From Penelope pileata (Eukaryota > Chordata > Aves > Galliformes > Cracidae), in assembly GCA_013396635.1 (NCBI GenBank), contig WBMW01005656.1, positions 124,001-188,000 of the forward strand: 64,000 bases of DNA, written 5' to 3'. Both the position numbers and the translations under genes were made by a program. How positions within the stretch are numbered: the first letter of the stretch is position 1; each line of letters starts with the position of its first letter. The notes under the pieces were generated by a model. It did not search any database and had not been told where the DNA came from. It was given only the letters and a program-made list of their open reading frames with translations. Positions 61,877-64,000 of the stretch are shown piece after piece.

Positions 61877-62694
61877 GTGAGCTGCCCTATCACTTCTTCA
61901 GAAAGCCAGTTAGCCAGGGCTGCACCTGTCTCCGTCCCCCAGCGGGACCTGTCAGGGCAGCCTGCTTCCCTTGGGTAGCAGTGCGGGTGGCTGTTGCTGC
62001 AGAAAGGAGATGGGGTACATTTCGTGAGCTTCATTTTTGCATGGAAAAAAACCAACAAGCACACTGGCTTGGAATCCTGGCGTGTTTACTTTCAGCGTAT
62101 CGCTTCTCTGAGTTCCGGAAATGCCCCCTGCCCTTTTACTTTGCACTTAGCTGGCTTGGTCACAAATTTCCAGAGCCACTAAAGAGTGCTGTTTCCTTTC
62201 CATAATCGGAAATGTTCACGTTCTTTGGATCCCGTTGTATTATTTTAACCCCTGATCTTTTGTCATGAATTGTTTGCCAGAAGAAACCTGTTTGTTCTGT
62301 TATATGGTTTGGGAAGCGTGGTGTTTCCTCTGTATGGAACTGCATTAATCTGAAAGCAGCAGCGTTGCATGTGGCCAAGGGAAGGTTGGGAATCCTCTGA
62401 TCCCCTGCCCGGAGTCGCAGGCTCGGGGGGCACTAGGACCCAACCAGAACCCTCAGTGCTCAGAGCGGCTGCAGGACAGCCCAGGCCAGGCTGAGACACT
62501 CAGAAAACCTTCTCCAGTTTTCAAAGGCGTTTTTCAGCTCAGGTTTGATTGCCTGCTCAGACTTTCTCCCACCCTGTTTTTCAGAGGGGTCTGCACAGCA
62601 AGGTGACAGGGGTGATGTTAGCTTTCTGGCTGGCTGGGGTAACAAGAGTTGAGGGCACGGGCTGTGCTGAACTCTTCTGTCTGCCTTTCTTAAG
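61877..62694 (+). other. BCR: Intron 18 of BCR
   Basis: This 818 nt intron has no recognised repeat. It ends with an unusual tandem AAG-GAG acceptor (CTTTCTTAAGGAG), described under findings. Confidence 0.9.
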
Positions 62695-62834
62695 GAGAGA
62701 GCGATCAAAGGTGCCTTACATCGTGCGCCAGTGCGTGGAGGAGATCGAGCGCCGTGGGATGGAGGAAGTGGGCATCTACCGCGTCTCTGGGGTTGCAACT
62801 GATATCCAGGCTTTGAAAGCTGCCTTTGATGTCA
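62695..62834 (+). CDS. BCR: BCR exon 19: start of the RhoGAP domain with arginine finger
   Basis: This exon is 140 nt. It completes the Lys codon and encodes RERSKVPYIVRQCVEEIERR, GMEEVGIYRVSGVATDIQAL and KAAFDV, plus one base of the next codon (Asn in human). The G-I-Y-R-V-S-G motif carries the catalytic arginine finger of RhoGAP domains that completes the GTPase active site. The remaining GAP helices and the C-terminal PDZ-binding tail lie in exons beyond the window. The sequence is identical to human over the part seen. Donor GTAAGT. Confidence 0.97.
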
Positions 62835-64000
62835 GTAAGTATTTGTGTCTGATATTTTCCTTCGCGCTGTGAGAACCTGCGTGAGCTCCCTGTCAGATGG
62901 CTGGGCTATTTTTAATCTCCTGTTTCCAAAGAAGCATTAAGAGGTGGAGAGTCTCACTCAAGGAGAATCACTGTAACCCTGGCTGTGTTTTATTAGTGCT
63001 CCCCGGCTACAGATCGACCCAAGACATACGGTGGGATGGATCCCTGTCCCAAACAACGCAGCTGGTGTTCCTCCCAGCAGACCCATGGTGGGTTTGCACG
63101 CCTTGCCAAGGCTTCCTGCACGGCAGATACCTTCCTCAGGGGAAGCAGCAGCAATCACAAGCTGTAATTTTCCTCTCTGTTGTCTCCAAATTAATAGAAG
63201 TCCTTGAAATTGTTTGAGAATGTTTTATGAAAGGAAGCTAGCAAAACAAATACAAAAATTCTAAGGCTGACTAGGAAGAACAGGGTGTTTACCGAACAGG
63301 AGAGGCCGGGGCTCTTGAGTTCTTTTCTTGACTCTGGCTAGACTGGTGAATGCAGACTGTAAAGTCAGATAGTTTTGACCAACATTTTAAAGCCTTCCTT
63401 GATCTTATGCACAAAAATGTTCCTTAGTGCTGCTGCGTTTGAAGGAATTACATACGTGTCCCCAAGGGCATCCAAAACCAGCAGATGGATCACCTCCAAA
63501 TGGCTGTGGTACAGGAAGTGAAATTTCTGCCGTCCTTCCAGCCTCCACCTGGTGACCAAAGGGCCACTCGAGCTCTTTTCATGCAGATGGTCACGGGGCC
63601 AGGGCCTGGAGTCTGAATTCACCCTTCCTGCACTTTCTTCACTATTTTTTGTGGAATTTCTTCATTCTTGTATGTTATTTTCAGTCTTCCTAAGTTACCC
63701 ACAAGCATTGATTTATGGATCCTCAGTAGTGCAAGTAAAGGTGTTTCATATTTTGGAAGACAACTGTCTTGTTTACATTGAATGCTGTTTTACGCTGAGC
63801 TTAGTGAAACCAGCACTGGCTCTGCTGGTTGAGCTGTTTGTTTTTGGGAAAGGAGGTGGTTTTGTTGTTCCTACCAGTAACAAAACTGAAATGTGAGCCC
63901 TGAATTGCTGTGTACTTTAGCTGCACTCAGTGGGGAGTTCCACAGCCTCAGTCTCTTGTTCTAAGCTGTTTGAGGCAGTAACAACTGTGGTCATTAACAA
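62835..64000 (+). other. BCR: Intron 19 of BCR (5' part)
   Basis: At least 1166 nt follow exon 19 without another exon. This is the counterpart of the human micro-breakpoint region. No repeat was recognised. The window ends inside the intron. Confidence 0.85.

Larger units (their letters stand above)
1..64000 (+). other. BCR: BCR gene, internal part (exons 2-19 of the human scheme)
   Basis: Translating the 18 exons in order gives one continuous protein that I recognise as BCR, nearly identical to human BCR through the DH, PH, C2 and early RhoGAP regions. BCR is a cytoplasmic multidomain protein of about 1270 residues in human: oligomerisation coiled coil and atypical kinase region (exon 1, outside the window), then DH-PH, C2 and RhoGAP. 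The DH-PH part acts as a guanine nucleotide exchange factor for Rho-family GTPases and the RhoGAP part inactivates Rac/Cdc42-type GTPases. Every internal intron is GT-AG and codon phase matches at each of the 17 complete introns. The first exon, promoter and last exons are not in the window. The paralogue ABR shares DH-PH-C2-GAP, but the exon 2 linker (DDSPSSSPHLSSK) and overall identity fit BCR better. Exon numbers follow human and are an inference. Confidence 0.97.

Noticed and set aside
1..64000. BCR paralogue ABR, or a BCR pseudogene
   Set aside because: Exon 2 linker and residue identity fit BCR. All introns, splice sites and frames are intact, so it is not a processed or decayed copy.
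1..64000. tRNA, rRNA, CRISPR, bacterial operon or viral cluster
   Set aside because: Nothing in the sequence supports these. The window is a single intron-rich vertebrate gene with a few transposon remnants.

Overview
This is vertebrate nuclear DNA, almost certainly from a bird and probably a galliform such as chicken. The evidence is three CR1 LINE tails of the avian type, a mariner fragment resembling the chicken Galluhop family, low overall repeat content, and exons split by GT-AG introns. Species is inferred from these repeats, not proven.

The whole window lies inside one gene on the + strand: BCR, the orthologue of the human breakpoint cluster region gene. Eighteen consecutive internal coding exons can be read, corresponding to human exons 2-19. 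They total 2046 nt (682 codons), all have GT-AG borders, and codon phase agrees across all 17 introns that lie wholly inside the window. Exon 1 (oligomerisation and N-terminal kinase region) lies upstream. The rest of the RhoGAP domain and the C-terminus lie downstream.

Layout: 1-20396 is the 3' part of intron 1. Exon 2 (20397-20581) encodes a serine-rich linker. Exons 3-8 (30622-37822) encode the DH (RhoGEF) domain. Exons 9-12 (46921-50906) encode the PH domain. Exons 13-18 (51425-61876) encode the C2 domain and the linker to RhoGAP. Exon 19 (62695-62834) starts the RhoGAP domain and carries its arginine finger. The protein couples a GEF module and a GAP module for Rho-family GTPases in one cytoplasmic chain. 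The window contains the bird counterparts of all three human leukaemia breakpoint regions: part of intron 1 (m-bcr), exons 12-16 (M-bcr, compact at 2.8 kb) and the start of intron 19 (mu-bcr).

Introns hold few repeats. These are three CR1 tails, one much older amniote-type CR1 of about 0.7 kb, a mariner fragment, one clear and one doubtful MIR-like SINE, microsatellites and homopolymer runs. The best unexplained signals are a CpG-rich patch with a GC box and an open frame in intron 16, an antisense protein-like frame in intron 4, a (G3A)3G3 quadruplex motif in intron 1, and a tandem AAG/GAG acceptor at exon 19. I found no sign of a new multi-gene system: this is an ordinary, well-conserved signalling gene.
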